From Rotaria sordida (taxonomy: Eukaryota; Rotifera; Eurotatoria; Philodinida; Philodinidae), in contig CAJNOL010000735.1 of assembly GCA_905250125.1 (NCBI GenBank), forward strand, positions 43,300 to 107,299: DNA of 64,000 nucleotides. Direction: 5' to 3'. The first letter of the stretch is position 1, and every line of letters begins with the position of its first letter. This document shows positions 1-11,048 of the stretch, piece by piece. The translations under genes and the position numbers were made by a program. The notes under the pieces were generated by a model, which was given only the letters and a program-made list of their open reading frames with translations, was not told the DNA's origin and searched no databases.

Positions 1-180
1 TCCGCCATTAGCGCATTTTACACATCTCTCAGGCGATTAAAGCTCTACCTCTCGGAGTTTGTTGTTATTTACAGACAGATGGTGAGCGCAAAGTTAAGTC
101 TAGTGTTTTATTCAGCGTGGGGATGGCGCCACATCGAAGATCGGGTCAATCCTTCCGGACTTTTAAATCGCCTCTCTGGA
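1..180. repeat. Short GC-richer element with imperfect inverted ends, in the CLINT1 upstream intron
   Basis: This stretch is richer in G and C than its surroundings. Near its left end it reads CTCAGGCGATTAAAGCTC, and near its right end GACTTTTAAATCGCCTCTC, which is an imperfect inverted copy. A related sequence (CTCATACGATTAAAGC, preceded by a similar GCATTCTATAAATTT) occurs at about 26321-26350 inside an SRCAP intron, so it probably belongs to a dispersed family. No coding potential was seen. The left boundary may lie outside the window. Confidence 0.4.
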
Positions 181-249
181 ATAATAAATCTATATAAAAC
201 ATTATCTTTTGATACAGGAAAGATAAGATTGAATTATTTTTATTTTTAG

Positions 250-3200
250 TCACTTCTTGTATTAACATATTTAATAAAAAATGGTAGTGAAAAAGTGGTT
301 AAATCAGCACATGAACATCTTTTTGATCTTAGAAGTTTAGAAAATTTTTCTTATCATGATGAACATGGCAAAGATCAAGGAGTTAATAGTAAAATAAATT
401 ATAATTTATTTTTGTATAATTTGATTTATTTATTTATTTATTTATTTATTTGTCTAGTACGTCATAAAGTAAAAGAATTAATTGAATTTATTCAAGATGA
501 AGATCGAATTCGAGATGAACGTAAAAAAGCTCGAGCTAATCGAGATAAATATATTGGTATGAGTAATGAATCATCATCATATCGTTATAGTAAGAAACTC
601 TTTTTGCTTTTTTATTTCTTATTTTTGAAATCTTTTACTAATGTTTAGATAATTCAGATGATCGATGGAATAATAATGATGATGAAATAAAAACAAAAGA
701 TTTCATATCTGAAGATAATTCATTCGATAAAAGGTAAATTTGCAATGATGATTTTTTTCATGCGCGTCATCTGAATGTTAATATGACGATTGCATTTTCT
801 CATCCATTCATTATAATCTGAGCAAATTTTAACAAAATATTGTTTTTTTTTTTAGTAAAGACAATAATCAAAATTTTAAATCAACAGGAAAAAAAGATCA
901 AAATAAAATACAGGTAAATTGAAAATAATAAAAAAAAAGCTTCTTCCCTTATGGCAAATCTTGAAAACATTAGAAATGATAAAATGTTTGTAGTGTTATT
1001 AATTTTGCCAAAAGTAAATTCCTTTTTGTGATCTTCAACCCTACACAAGTGAAACTGAAATTCACTTGACGTTTCTTTATTTGATCATACAAACTTTTTA
1101 TTTTTAGGATAGTAATACAAATTCATCAAAACAAAAGCCAGTAAGTTATTTTTCTCTTTTTTTTTTTATTCTTTTATTATGATAGAGATTAAAGTAATAA
1201 TCCTATTGAATACATGATTGTAAACTTTAATCAAACTATCAAAAAGAAAATTCTTTATCAGATGTAGACAGCAATTTAACATTAACAAAATTGTTAAAAT
1301 CGTTTGCACAAGCTGATACAACTTTTTAGAATTCACTGCCGTAACTAGGGCAAGTAACCCAGTTAGAGCAATTCTTGCGGATAGAGTCCAATCGGAATTC
1401 GATAATCGGCCCGAAGATATGAGATTCTTTTTGCCAGCTTTTTGCGTTTGGTGATTAGCACACTCGGGCCCGACGAGCTCTATCTACGAGATTAAAATGT
1501 GAAACATCCAGAAATGCAGCCTTTGATTATATATTAACATCTGTCATGATCTATAAGGATAAGGGGAAGTTCAAATGTTTGCTCCTATAGGTTAACATTA
1601 ATCTTAAACCGTTTTTCACAAAGAGATTGCAGAGTGGGCTGAGTCCATGGCTACATCTATAGAAGGAGAGAAGATGTCTGATAGTGCTTTTAGAAGACAT
1701 ACCAGCCCTTTTCTTAAGTGAAACTCAAACTTTTTTAGGGAGCTAAGAACGGACTGACAAAGAGAGTTTCATAACTGATCAATCGTTGTTGAATCGGAAC
1801 TATTCAAATCTTGTAGATGATAATAAGCTATGAATATCCTGAAAAGAGTCCCGGTTCTTAGCTTATTATTACTGAGATACTGCATTTTTAAGTCAATGTC
1901 GTCATCCTCATCAGGAAGACTGGTTTTCGACTTGAAACTCTTCTTCACAAGAATAATTTATTGTGAAAAGTTCAGGTCTTTTGATTTTTTCCTACCCTAA
2001 AATAAAAAACATCGAATCTGCCGATGTATATAAGTGATGTGAATAATATGCTTTTACCATCGTCATATCTTCGAAAAGGAACAATGAAAAGATCTGACAC
2101 TTCCACTGTAAACTATTCTTGTTAAAATCAGTCTCTGTGCAAAGATTTATGTCGAAATTTGAAAATCAATTTTCTTGATGAGAAGCATAGCATTAAATTT
2201 TAAAAAATGTAGTATCTACTCAGGAATAAGCTGGGCACCCGATTCAAATGTGATTCATCAGTCAGGGAACTTCCCTTGTGAGCTTTCATCTGGTTATACC
2301 ATTAGATTCTATAACACACTAAAAACAATCTTTTTGATTAAATTTAGTCTTCCATCAATAATGAAAAACCATCATCAACAACTGAAGAACCAATTGTTAA
2401 TTTATTAGATAATGATATCGATTTTACACCTTATGTTCAAGCTTCACAAAATGTTGAATTTGGTCAATTTAAAGAAGCAATATCTCCAACATCTCCGTAT
2501 GTCTTTTTATTTTTAATTCTTATTCAAAATAAAAAATAAAAATCATATAATTATTTAGAGTTCAACCAACACATTGGCCAACATCAACACAATCTTCGTC
2601 ATCAATAATATTTGATCCATTTGCATCACTTGAAATATCAACTAATCCTGTTCAACTAAATCTATTTTTAACTAATCAACAACAATCATCTACAAATTCA
2701 CCAATGGTTCAACAACAACAACAACAACAATCAAATATAAATTTATTGAATGTAAGTCTAATAAATGATTAATTTTAATAAGAAATAAAACAAAGAATTC
2801 AAGAGAAAATAAAAATCTTTATAGATTACAATTCCTCAACAACAACCGTCTACCATCGCAGAGAAACAGGTATACTTTTCTTCATTTATGTTATTCTAAT
2901 TTCTTATTTGGTAATCAAATCCTACTGAATTCTAATATAAATCCTACAATGAATTATCGCTTTTGTCTTCTTGCTTTTTAACTCATGACAAAGTCATATT
3001 GCTTGATTGATTATGCATCACATTGTATAAAGAAAGATACTAGCACTTGTTTTTTTTTTTTTGAGTCCGATAAATTTTCGCATAACTTCAATTGGCCCAT
3101 ACTTCAATTTTGTGAATAGAATAGTATTAAAATATGCGCGTACACGAAAAAAAAAATTCATTTATTTGTTAATAAGAACAAATGAAATTCGATGATTTAC

Positions 3201-3588
3201 ATTATTGTTTTGCATTCGATCGGATAGGGTTGACTTCTATTACATTTGGACAGATTATAACCTTGAGACTAGGCTTCTATACTATGAGGATGAATTAGAA
3301 AAATAAAATTCATGTTTAGATGTACGATTAAATTTTTTGACGACAACTAAAATATATCTGATTATTAATTTAATTTAATTCTATTTTGATAATTTTCATT
3401 TTTAGAATATTTGGTCATCGGCAGCTGGAAAATTAGATATATCATTAAACAATTTAGTTCCACATACACGTGGTAATTCACAGAAAACATCATTAACATT
3501 AAATCAATTAACTAGTCCAACTACACCTGATGTTTCATTATTAAATACTAATACTCAATCAATATTTTCTACTTTAAACAAAAAATAA
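250..3588 (+). CDS. CLINT1: Clathrin interactor 1 / epsinR-like ENTH adaptor, 5' end outside window
   Basis: This encodes an adaptor that binds phosphoinositides through an ENTH domain and helps form clathrin vesicles at the trans-Golgi and endosomes. Exons read by splice sites and frame are 250-388, 458-589, 649-733, 856-913, 1108-1140, 2348-2496, 2559-2751, 2825-2869 and 3406-3588 (TAA), giving 338 residues in the window. The first exon here opens in mid-ENTH (TYLIKNGSEKVV), followed by SLENFSYHDEHGKDQG and KVKELIEFIQDEDR, which match epsinR more closely than epsin 1-3. The rest is low-complexity, rich in S, N, Q and T, with a Q run near 2712. The last exon keeps a WSS...LDISLNNLVP motif like the epsinR C-terminal block. 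The start codon and first half of ENTH lie upstream. Intron 5 (1141-2347) is long and holds a fold-back repeat. Alternative: another ENTH protein; epsinR is well supported by the ENTH wording. Confidence 0.88.
424..452 (+). repeat. (TTTA)n microsatellite in CLINT1 intron
   Basis: About seven tandem TTTA units occupy most of the short intron between the exons at 250-388 and 458-589. They also serve as the T-rich run ahead of the acceptor TCTAG. Confidence 0.8.
1930..2145. repeat. Fold-back repeat in CLINT1 intron 5
   Basis: The left arm, about 1935-2010, contains ACAAGAATAATTTATTGTG and CAGGTCTTTTGA. The right arm, about 2075-2140, contains the reverse-complement-like AAAAGATCTGACACTTCCAC and TAAACTATTCTTGTTAAAA. 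The arms are diverged. A sequence resembling the right arm (TAAACTACTCTTATTAAGAT then CTGTCTCTATG) recurs at about 40720-40765 in an AS3MT intron, so both may come from one repeat family. The rest of the intron (1141-1930) shows no exon and only short dyads such as GATAATAAGCTA...TAGCTTATTATT (1818-1868). Confidence 0.5.
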
Positions 3589-3879
3589 CAAAATTTTAAC
3601 ATTTTTGCGTCCTTTTTAATAAATGATTCAGGAAATGAATAATTTGAATTAAGTTGAGAATATATGTTGTACAGAGCTTAGATATTTATTTTTTTTAGTA
3701 ATTTATCTTGATTGATGTATTCTTATATTGATCTGCAATTTTTTTCGTATGTGCACAAAATCAAACAGTGCAAAAAAATTTTTTTTTTCATTTTCTCATT
3801 ATATTCATTTATCTCATTATTTTGAATTTATTGTAATATTTATTTAATTGTTAAAATATAATTCTTTATTTTGTATTCA

Positions 3880-3885
3880 AATAAA
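3880..3885 (+). terminator. Polyadenylation signal of CLINT1
   Basis: AATAAA lies about 290 bp after the CLINT1 stop codon in AT-rich 3' UTR-like sequence. The convergent small gene ends at 3944, so the two 3' ends nearly meet. Confidence 0.6.
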
Positions 3886-3943
3886 GAAGAGAAAAAAAAA
3901 ATATATATGTATATGAATGGAATAGAAAAATAAAATTAGAAAA

Positions 3944-4564
3944 TTAAAAAAGACGAAAATAACGATCGGTTAAAGTCATATCATCGACAAATCTAAAATT
4001 AAATTAATAATAGAAGAAATTGAGATGAAACAAAAAAATTTTATACCTAGTCATTTCGGATTGAGCATGAACATGATGTTTTTCATAAGTCCATGGTTCA
4101 TTGATTTTTAACGGTTCATCTTTAGTCCACCAACCAACTGAAAAATAAATTAGTAAAATTACTTAAATTTTTTTAATTATTACTATCTTGAGCGGCTGTC
4201 AATGGTTGTCGTGTAATATGATTAGGAGTTTGATCACCACGTACATGCATTGTGCGTAATGTATGATAATTTCTAAGAATCAAACAAAATTAACCTTTTT
4301 TGATTTATTAAAAAAAGACAATTACAAATTTGATATAGCTGGTGATGTCCATTCTCGTGATTGTATATTTCCATTCACTTCACGAGCTAATTGTTTTTCG
4401 GCTGGAGTTCTATCTTGACGTCCGGTTGGAACTTGTCGTAATTCAGTCGAACAAATATCTGTTTTGGTTGGTTCAAGACGTTTCATCGATTTAAATCGAT
4501 TATCATGACCCATCAATGTCAAATTAAAAAATGACATTTTCAATCTAAAAATATTAATATTCAT
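3944..4564 (-). CDS. Small conserved-looking protein of unknown function
   Basis: Four exons on the minus strand, 4564-4326, 4272-4184, 4137-4047 and 3992-3944 (TAA), join in frame to about 155 residues. Start is at 4564, or the second Met at 4537 (MSFFNLTLMGHD). The protein is soluble, basic and rich in T, R and W, with no signal peptide or membrane segment. Recognisable stretches are KRLEPTKTDI near the start, then GWWTKDEPLKINEPWTYEK, SEMTRFVDDMTL and the C-terminus DRYFRLF. I do not recognise the family. Short proteins with repeated aromatic and proline contacts of this kind occur among ciliary microtubule inner proteins, which is only a guess. Clean splice sites at every junction and preserved frame say it is a real gene. 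It is convergent with CLINT1. Confidence 0.72.
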
Positions 4565-7107
4565 AATAAAAGATAAATGACTTGATGCATATGTGTAACT
4601 TAGTAAGAAGTTTTAAACTTATGAAATTAAAATAAGATTTATATGAATATTTTTAAAAATTAATAATATTGAAACAAGTTTTTCAAAAGACAATCAAATA
4701 GAGTTAAACTTAGAATTAAAAACAAAATGATTAACTAAAATTTAATCCATATTATTGATCCTTAAAATTAATACAAAAAATTTCTGTGGATGAAAAATCA
4801 CCTGTTAATCAACAATCAGTACAATTGAAAGATTTCATTTGTATTTGTACTTGATCATTATTTTAAGCAAAAACTAACAAGTTCGTAGCAAGTTTTATTT
4901 CATTCAAATCAATATGTAAAAAAAAAAAGTCAAAATAAACATGCAAAAATTACGTTGCTATGAGCATCTTTTATTTTACATAAATTTTCTTTTGTTCCTT
5001 TTTTTTTCTACTACATATTGAGAAGTGAAATGAAAGAACAAAATGTCGGTTGTGTCTCTATCACGTTGGTCAAGGACAAAGTCTCAAATTTAATGTTCTT
5101 GACATTGTCACTCAGTAGAAAAGATTCCATTATCAAAAACCATGTTTTTGATAGCCATATTCATCCTGTCAAACATTAATTGTCATGCTGTCGAATGCAA
5201 AATTTAATTCTAAATAAAATATCTTCATCCTCCCATACACAATAAAAGAGCTCGAGTCTTCTAATATGAATTCTTGTCAACAAAGGATCAAATATCATTA
5301 TCAGATTTTATTTAATTCATAATGATTATGTTTCAAATATATAAAAAAAAATCAAACTACAATTGAATTTCACTTTTTCATAAACTGACGAAGAAATCTC
5401 TTTCGATGCTTTCTTCCAATTTCAATGATATATTGGCTACAGATACTACATAGCGTTCTAATAGAAAAATCCTAATGAGATTTCGGTTCTTATTGATATT
5501 TAACGAAGCTACCGAATTTTTAATATGTCTATCTTCCAGAGCCTCAGATGCACATAGACAACTCAACTAGATTAGCTTCCATGAAAAATTTCGAAAGTTA
5601 TGATCAAAGTCTCTTCGAGATATGAAATTTGCAAAAAAATGCATGTTATATACACTATCCATGGAAAACGATCTATATCTTGAAAGTCTTATATCTCGAA
5701 GTGACTTTGTTGAAAACTTTTGAATTTTTTTTTATGGAAGCTAGTCTAGTTGAATTCTCTATATGCGCAAAGTTTCAGAGCAAAATTCGAAAATACGAGT
5801 TTTCTGAAAATGTGGAGCTTCTAGAAAATAGATATATTAAAAATTCTATAGCTTAGTCAGTTCTCAATAGGAACTCAAATTTATTTAGAGCTTTTATTAG
5901 AACACTATGTAGTAACTATAGGCAAACAAAATCATTGAAATTGAAAGAGAGACGGCATCTGAAGAGGTTCCTCCGTGAGCTGTTATTGTTGTTGATGATG
6001 TTTAACAAATTTCAGTCCATAGTTTTTTTTTTCAATCATCTTTTTCTTTATTATCGTCTTCGGATTCCAAATGATCATATGTCAATAAATGTATTAATTC
6101 ATTTTCACATTCATCAAGAGTGAAAGTAATTTCAATACTTGAATCAGCATTAGAACTGTACCAATTATCAAAATTTGAATCTTTATCGTTACAAAGAAGT
6201 TCATGAACTTGTTCCTACACATTTAATATATTTGCTAAATGTATATTACTGCTGATATTAATCGTTGATTTCTTTCTCGAATTATTTTTAGCTCTCTGTT
6301 TTTCTCTCATTTTCACTTTAATCGATAATAGCTGTTTTCCTCCTCCAAGGAAAATGCATTTTCATTATGTATATATGAGCTATTATTTTCTCTTTTATTC
6401 TTCTCCAAGAAACACGATTGAGTAATATTTTAATGGAAAAAAAAGGTTACAAGGATTTAACCGAAGGGTTTTTTCATAAGATTGCAGTCTTCTATTATAA
6501 ATTTCATATCATTCTCCGCAGTGAAATGAAAAAACAAAGATTGCCACGATTCATATGAAAACTACCTTTTTTACGGTATTCTCAAACTTTTTATTTCAAA
6601 ATGTTTCTACATAAAATATTTTGGAAAAGATACAGATTTTTTCGTAGAATATATTGTGACATATTTTTAACTTCCAATCAAATATTTGTTAAAAAGTTTC
6701 CATCAGTTTTTCTTTCTAATTGTTACAGATCGACGATTAAATACATATTGATTTTCTTAATTTTATACCAACAAGAGATTTGTTTTTGAAAAATAAAGTA
6801 GATTATTTTGTATAGAAATAAATTCTCTAACGATAATATACAAAAAACGAAGGCAAATTTTTTCATGACAATACTAATAATACAATACATAGATTTTATT
6901 TTTAAATATTTTTTAAACATTTAAAAAATACATACAAATAATATTTATACGAATGCGTAGATAAATAAAATAATCATAATAATGGAAAAACAACATAAAA
7001 ATAAATAGATGATTTTATCTGAACAATATAATAAAATGACTAGATATATGAGATTAAAAACATTAAATTTTTAATCATTAAATGAGATGTATTAATATTG
7101 CAGAAAA
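4565..7107. other. Intergenic region, AT-rich, no gene seen
   Basis: Apart from the fold-back repeat at 5385-5985, this stretch holds only short AT-rich open frames without domain-like composition. Those inside 5378-5856 come from the two arms of the fold-back. A possible minus-strand polyadenylation hexamer for the LDLa gene (TTTATT on the plus strand) lies at 6895-6900. Confidence 0.6.
5385..5985. repeat. Long fold-back (inverted-repeat) element
   Basis: The left arm is about 5385-5627 and the right arm about 5690-5985, around a loop of about 60 bp. Matching pieces include CAATTTCAATGATATATTGG with its inverse CAAAATCATTGAAATTGA, CTACATAGCGTTCTAAT with ATTAGAACACTATGTAG, and GATTAGCTTCCATGAA with TTTATGGAAGCTAGTC. 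The right arm carries about 50 bp of extra sequence. It encodes nothing recognisable, and no transposase is nearby. Confidence 0.85.
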
Positions 7108-8284
7108 TTATGCATATAAAAGTGGAGTGACTACAGCACCACTTTCTTCTATTCCTCCATGAGCTAAATATAGAAAGAAAGAAAAAATTGTAGAAAAAAA
7201 AAATATTTATTAATTAATAATTTTATACTTGATCTTCGTTCTTTATTTGTAGTATTAATATGATTAGTTTTCGAAACTCCACAACAAAAATAACAAATTA
7301 ATATTGAAGATATAGTAGATGAGATGATTACCAGTAGAACGAAAAAGAGAATAACTTTTGAACGAAATGATAATGGTTCATGTTGATGACCTAGAAGATT
7401 ATTTAGTATTTCATTTAAATATTAATTCACTTACTATATTCACAATTTGATTCATCGACATTATTCGGACAATTTTTATATCGATCACAAATAAGACTTT
7501 GATCGATACAATAAATATCCGTAAAACAATCAAAGGCACATTTTGTATATGTTCCTCAAAAACAAAAAAATATTTATTCTATAAAACTAAAAAAAAAATT
7601 TTTTTTTTTTTTGTCTTATAACAATACTTGTTTTTAATTTTAATGGTGTAACAATCATTGAAAATTTTGATAATGGTAATTTTTCTGTTCGATCATATGT
7701 AATTGTTAATTGTTCTGTATCAAAATAATATTCACTACCATTTTTTGTATTACAATCAATTGTTATCTAAAATAGCAAAAATTAATTAAGAAGAGAAATT
7801 TTAATTTAAAAATTAAATTACCATTTTACCGGATTCAGTTCGTACAGTTACATTTTCTGTTAAACATAATGGTTGCATAACTAAATGAACATAAAATCTT
7901 GTTGATATAGCAAGATTAGGTATTAATGATCCATTTTGATAAACTGGTAAACAACAACTTTGTATATTTAATACACATTTACCAATCCATGGTGTTCTAG
8001 ACAAGACAAACAAAAAAACACCAAATGTATTAAAAAACAAACAAACAAACAATTAACTGTCTTATTGACATACCCAGCATAACGAACTATTCCTGCATCT
8101 GGTGTAAATTTATTATTTGGATTACAATATGGTCCATAAGTATTTTCAAGATTGACTAAAAAGATAGTAAAAAAAAATTTTTCTACGCTTATTTTTGCGA
8201 TAGAAATATTATCTTACAGTATGTTACTTTAGCAAATGAACATGACAAAAACATTAGAAGCAAAATATTAATTAGTGATAACAT
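7108..8284 (-). CDS. Single-pass membrane protein with one LDLa module (gene 1 of a pair)
   Basis: Seven exons (8284-8218, 8155-8074, 7996-7822, 7766-7628, 7554-7435, 7390-7229, 7163-7108) give 266 residues. A signal peptide (MLSLINILLLMFLSCSFA) is followed by a roughly 150-residue ectodomain with paired cysteines (TPWIGKCVLNIQSCCLP). That region has the length and layout of a CUB-like domain, but I cannot confirm the fold. Then comes one LDL-receptor class A module (CAFDCFTDIYCIDQSLICDR, ending NCPNNVDESNC), which keeps the calcium-site Asp/Glu pattern. A membrane segment (VILFFVLLVIISSTISSILI) leads to a cysteine-containing juxtamembrane stretch and a short cytoplasmic tail ending PLLYA. 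It is likely a cell-surface receptor or adhesion protein; the ligand is unknown. The adjacent gene at 8815-10521 has the same domain order and strand. Confidence 0.82.
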
Positions 8285-8814
8285 CTGAAAAAATGTGAAG
8301 AGATCTGTTGTTTTTTAAAGATATTGTACACATTAATTTTATTGGAAAGAAATTTTCTTTGTGAATTAATGACAACATTTAACATATATATATATATAGT
8401 AATGCTTTAAGCAACTCAAATCAACGATAGCAAACATCCAAATTCATAGATTTTCGCCTGGAGCTAATCGGAAGATAGTAAGAACGTAGAATCATAAATT
8501 CGATGGTCGGCTCTATCCGTTTCAATGAGAAAATTGATGAAACTTAGAAGAAGTATTCCGTTAGAAAAATCCGAAGACAATTCAGTCTACTTCCAACATC
8601 CATATCAATTTTCAGATCGGAATACAATGATTATCTCGTATTCTTCTAATGAGTTCCGGCGAAATTCGAATGTTTCTGGACGTCTAAATCATTAAGCTGA
8701 GATTAGATTGAAGAAGGGAAAAAAAGATCTGACACAAAAAAAAAAAAGACAATAAGCAACTGAATTACAACAAATAATAATGTTTGTTTATAATGATTTC
8801 ATATCTGACTTGAT
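8285..8814. other. Intergenic spacer between the two LDLa genes
   Basis: This is 530 bp of AT-rich sequence with a short (TA)n run near 8385-8397. The part at 8450-8700 is less AT-rich and has repeat-like wording similar to the intron repeat at 9310-9745 (for example AGAAAAATCCGAAGAC, CGTATTCTTCTAATG). No exon or RNA gene was seen. Confidence 0.45.
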
Positions 8815-10521
8815 TTATTCCAAACGTGGATAAATCGGTTTAGTTGAATCAATAATTAATGGTGCAGATACAATTTGTTGCTGAGGTAAAATTTCTACAG
8901 TAACAGTTGGTGCTGTAAGTTCTTTTATTAAAATAGCATCTTCACCAGTTGTTGTAACATTGACTTCTAAAATTTTGATTATTTTTTGATAGATTAAATA
9001 AAATTTATAAATAATAACTAACTTTGATGAGATTTATTTTCTTTTTGTGAACGAAAACGTTTCATTATTCGATTAAATGCTGCTCGACAACAACAACAAA
9101 TAAAAACTTGAATAAATAAATGAAATAATTATAAAACAATAAAAAAAAAAATATATATATATATATCTTTATTTTATTTTACCTGTTGATAAAACACAAA
9201 TAAGAAATAAAAATGCCAAAATTATAAAAAAAATTACAATTATTGAAATACCCTTTGCAGGTGAACCTAAATAAATAAAAATCTTTATCATTATGAATAA
9301 AAAAATCACCGGTACATTAGAAGACCTCCCTTTGAAAATCGCTTTTTTTTTTTAGAATAATTTCTGCAACTTATTGATTTTTTTTCTTAAGAGGAAAGAT
9401 CACCAAGTGTTCTATCGCCTTTTAGTTGGAATCTAGTGAATTATAAGTAATCAACCATGTTAATTTCAAATATCAACATAACTTTTACCGCTAGATTTTC
9501 AAAGATCTGATTTTCTCGATAATTGTATCTTCGAAAACCTACCGGCAAAAATCATATTAATATTCGGAATCAACATAATCCTTATCTCGTAAGTTCAGTA
9601 TCGGCAAGATTTTGCTTTCGCCATCATAACGATGTATCAGTCCCGAGTTAGAAAAATCTTGAGAACTAACTAATAGGAAATGATATTTTTCGAAACAGAC
9701 ATAAAAAAATCTCTCGCCCGGATCTTCTAATGTGTCGAAAGCTTTAGAAATAAATACATACGATGACAATCAAGTTCATCATCACCACTTGGACATTCAG
9801 ATCGTCCATTACATTTTAATTTTCTATCAATACATGAGTCAGGATAATCTGTAGGACATTGAAAAAATATATCATCATCAATACAAGGTTCTAAAAAGCG
9901 AAGACAAAATTTTTGAAATTAAATTTTTCAAAAAAAAAACCAATTACTTTTAGCTAATGCAATAACTTGTACGAGTGTCGTCTTTTTCGTTTCTGATACT
10001 TTTATATTTCTTTTAAAAGTTAAACTTATTGAATTACAAGGCATTTCAATTTTATTTTGACTTGTATGACATGTAAATTGTACTGGTAATGATTTTGTCT
10101 ATATACATAAATATAGAATAAAAATAAACTAAAAGAAAAAAAAAAAAAGGTATTTACTCGATTAATTAAAGTAGTATCAGAAAGACAATCAACTATAAGA
10201 GTTGATGAACAATCCATTTCTCGTGATACAAATAAACCAAATCCATTTTGCATATGTGGTAACCATGGACTGATTATATGTACGGAACAATTATCTTTTC
10301 CATAAGCAATTTCAGGTGAAAATTTTACTAGAGTAGCATATTTTTTTTCTATGGTATTATCTTTTTCAGTTGACCAACAGTCATCATCGGAACCAATTAT
10401 AACTAAAATTTAAAAGAAAACATATTTAAATTTTATATGCAATAAATAAATCAAATTTACCATCATGATATCGCGATGATAATATTGTCCGTATAAAAAC
10501 AATAAAAAAAATAAATCTCAT
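8815..10521 (-). CDS. Single-pass membrane protein with one LDLa module (gene 2 of a pair)
   Basis: Seven exons (10521-10461, 10402-10158, 10098-9948, 9890-9762, 9266-9183, 9106-9023, 8966-8815) give 301 residues. The N-terminus MRFIFFIVFIRTILSS reads as a signal peptide. The ectodomain carries spaced cysteines (DDDCWS, KDNCSVHI, REMDCSS, IVDCLSD, FTCHTS, MPCNS). It is followed by an LDLa module (KPCIDDDIFFQCPTDY ... CIDRKLKCNGRSECPSGDDE then LDC) with the full DDE calcium-binding end. A membrane segment (GISIIVIFFIILAFLFLICV) runs into FICCCCRAAF, a likely palmitoylated stretch, then a basic KRFRSQKENK segment and a tail ending PIYPRLE. Same strand and architecture as the downstream neighbour suggest an old tandem duplication. 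One intron (9267-9761) is long and repeat-filled. Confidence 0.83.
9310..9750. repeat. Probable diverged fold-back repeat in an LDLa-gene intron
   Basis: ACATTAGAAGACCTCCC at about 9312 has an inverse match GGATCTTCTAATGTGT at about 9720-9735, close to the two ends of the 495-bp intron. The interior is too diverged to align by eye. All the other introns of this gene are 49-80 bp except one of about 215 bp, so the insert explains the long intron. Confidence 0.4.
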
Positions 10522-11048
10522 ATTTAAATCTAAAAAATAAAAAAAAAACGAAAGATTTATTTATTGTTTTCACACACACAAAACAATGCATTCGAAAAAT
10601 ACAAGAATTCAATAACCAAGAGCATAAAAGATAAATAAAATTATCATTGTATAGGAATCTATACTCACTAGATATATCAAGATGAAAATAGAACAAAAAA
10701 AAAAAAAAACGAAAGAAAAAATAAAGATAACGAAAATGATATTTTGATTTTGATCTTTACAGAAATATGAAGAATAATAAGAGTAATTAAATATATTTAT
10801 GTAAATACAATAATAGTATAATAATACACAGAAAAAAAAAAGCAAATATTTTAAAGAAAAAAACATCACTATAAGAAAATGAATTTTTCTTTTTTCGTAA
10901 ATAAAATATACAAGTAAACAAAAGAAAAATTGTAACCGGTTAATAACACATTGTATATTTTTTTGTCTAATAATACATTACGTTTTTTTTTTCTCGAATT
11001 TGCATCTACACTATTGGATATTAATATTTCATATTTCGATTATGAAAT
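10522..11048. other. Intergenic, very AT-rich
   Basis: It holds long A and T runs and a short CA repeat near 10571-10579. Open frames here are products of base composition. It carries the 5' flank of LDLa gene 2 and the 3' flank of the bZIP gene; no promoter motif can be singled out. Confidence 0.5.

Noticed and set aside
5378-5856. Two small frames on opposite strands with the same peptide wording (EDRHIKNSVA / ENRYIKNSIA)
   Set aside because: They are the two arms of the fold-back element read in opposite directions, not genes.
10463-10869. Minus-strand frames rich in F, Y and I that look like membrane proteins
   Set aside because: They arise from A/T runs upstream of LDLa gene 2. There is no splice partner and no family wording.
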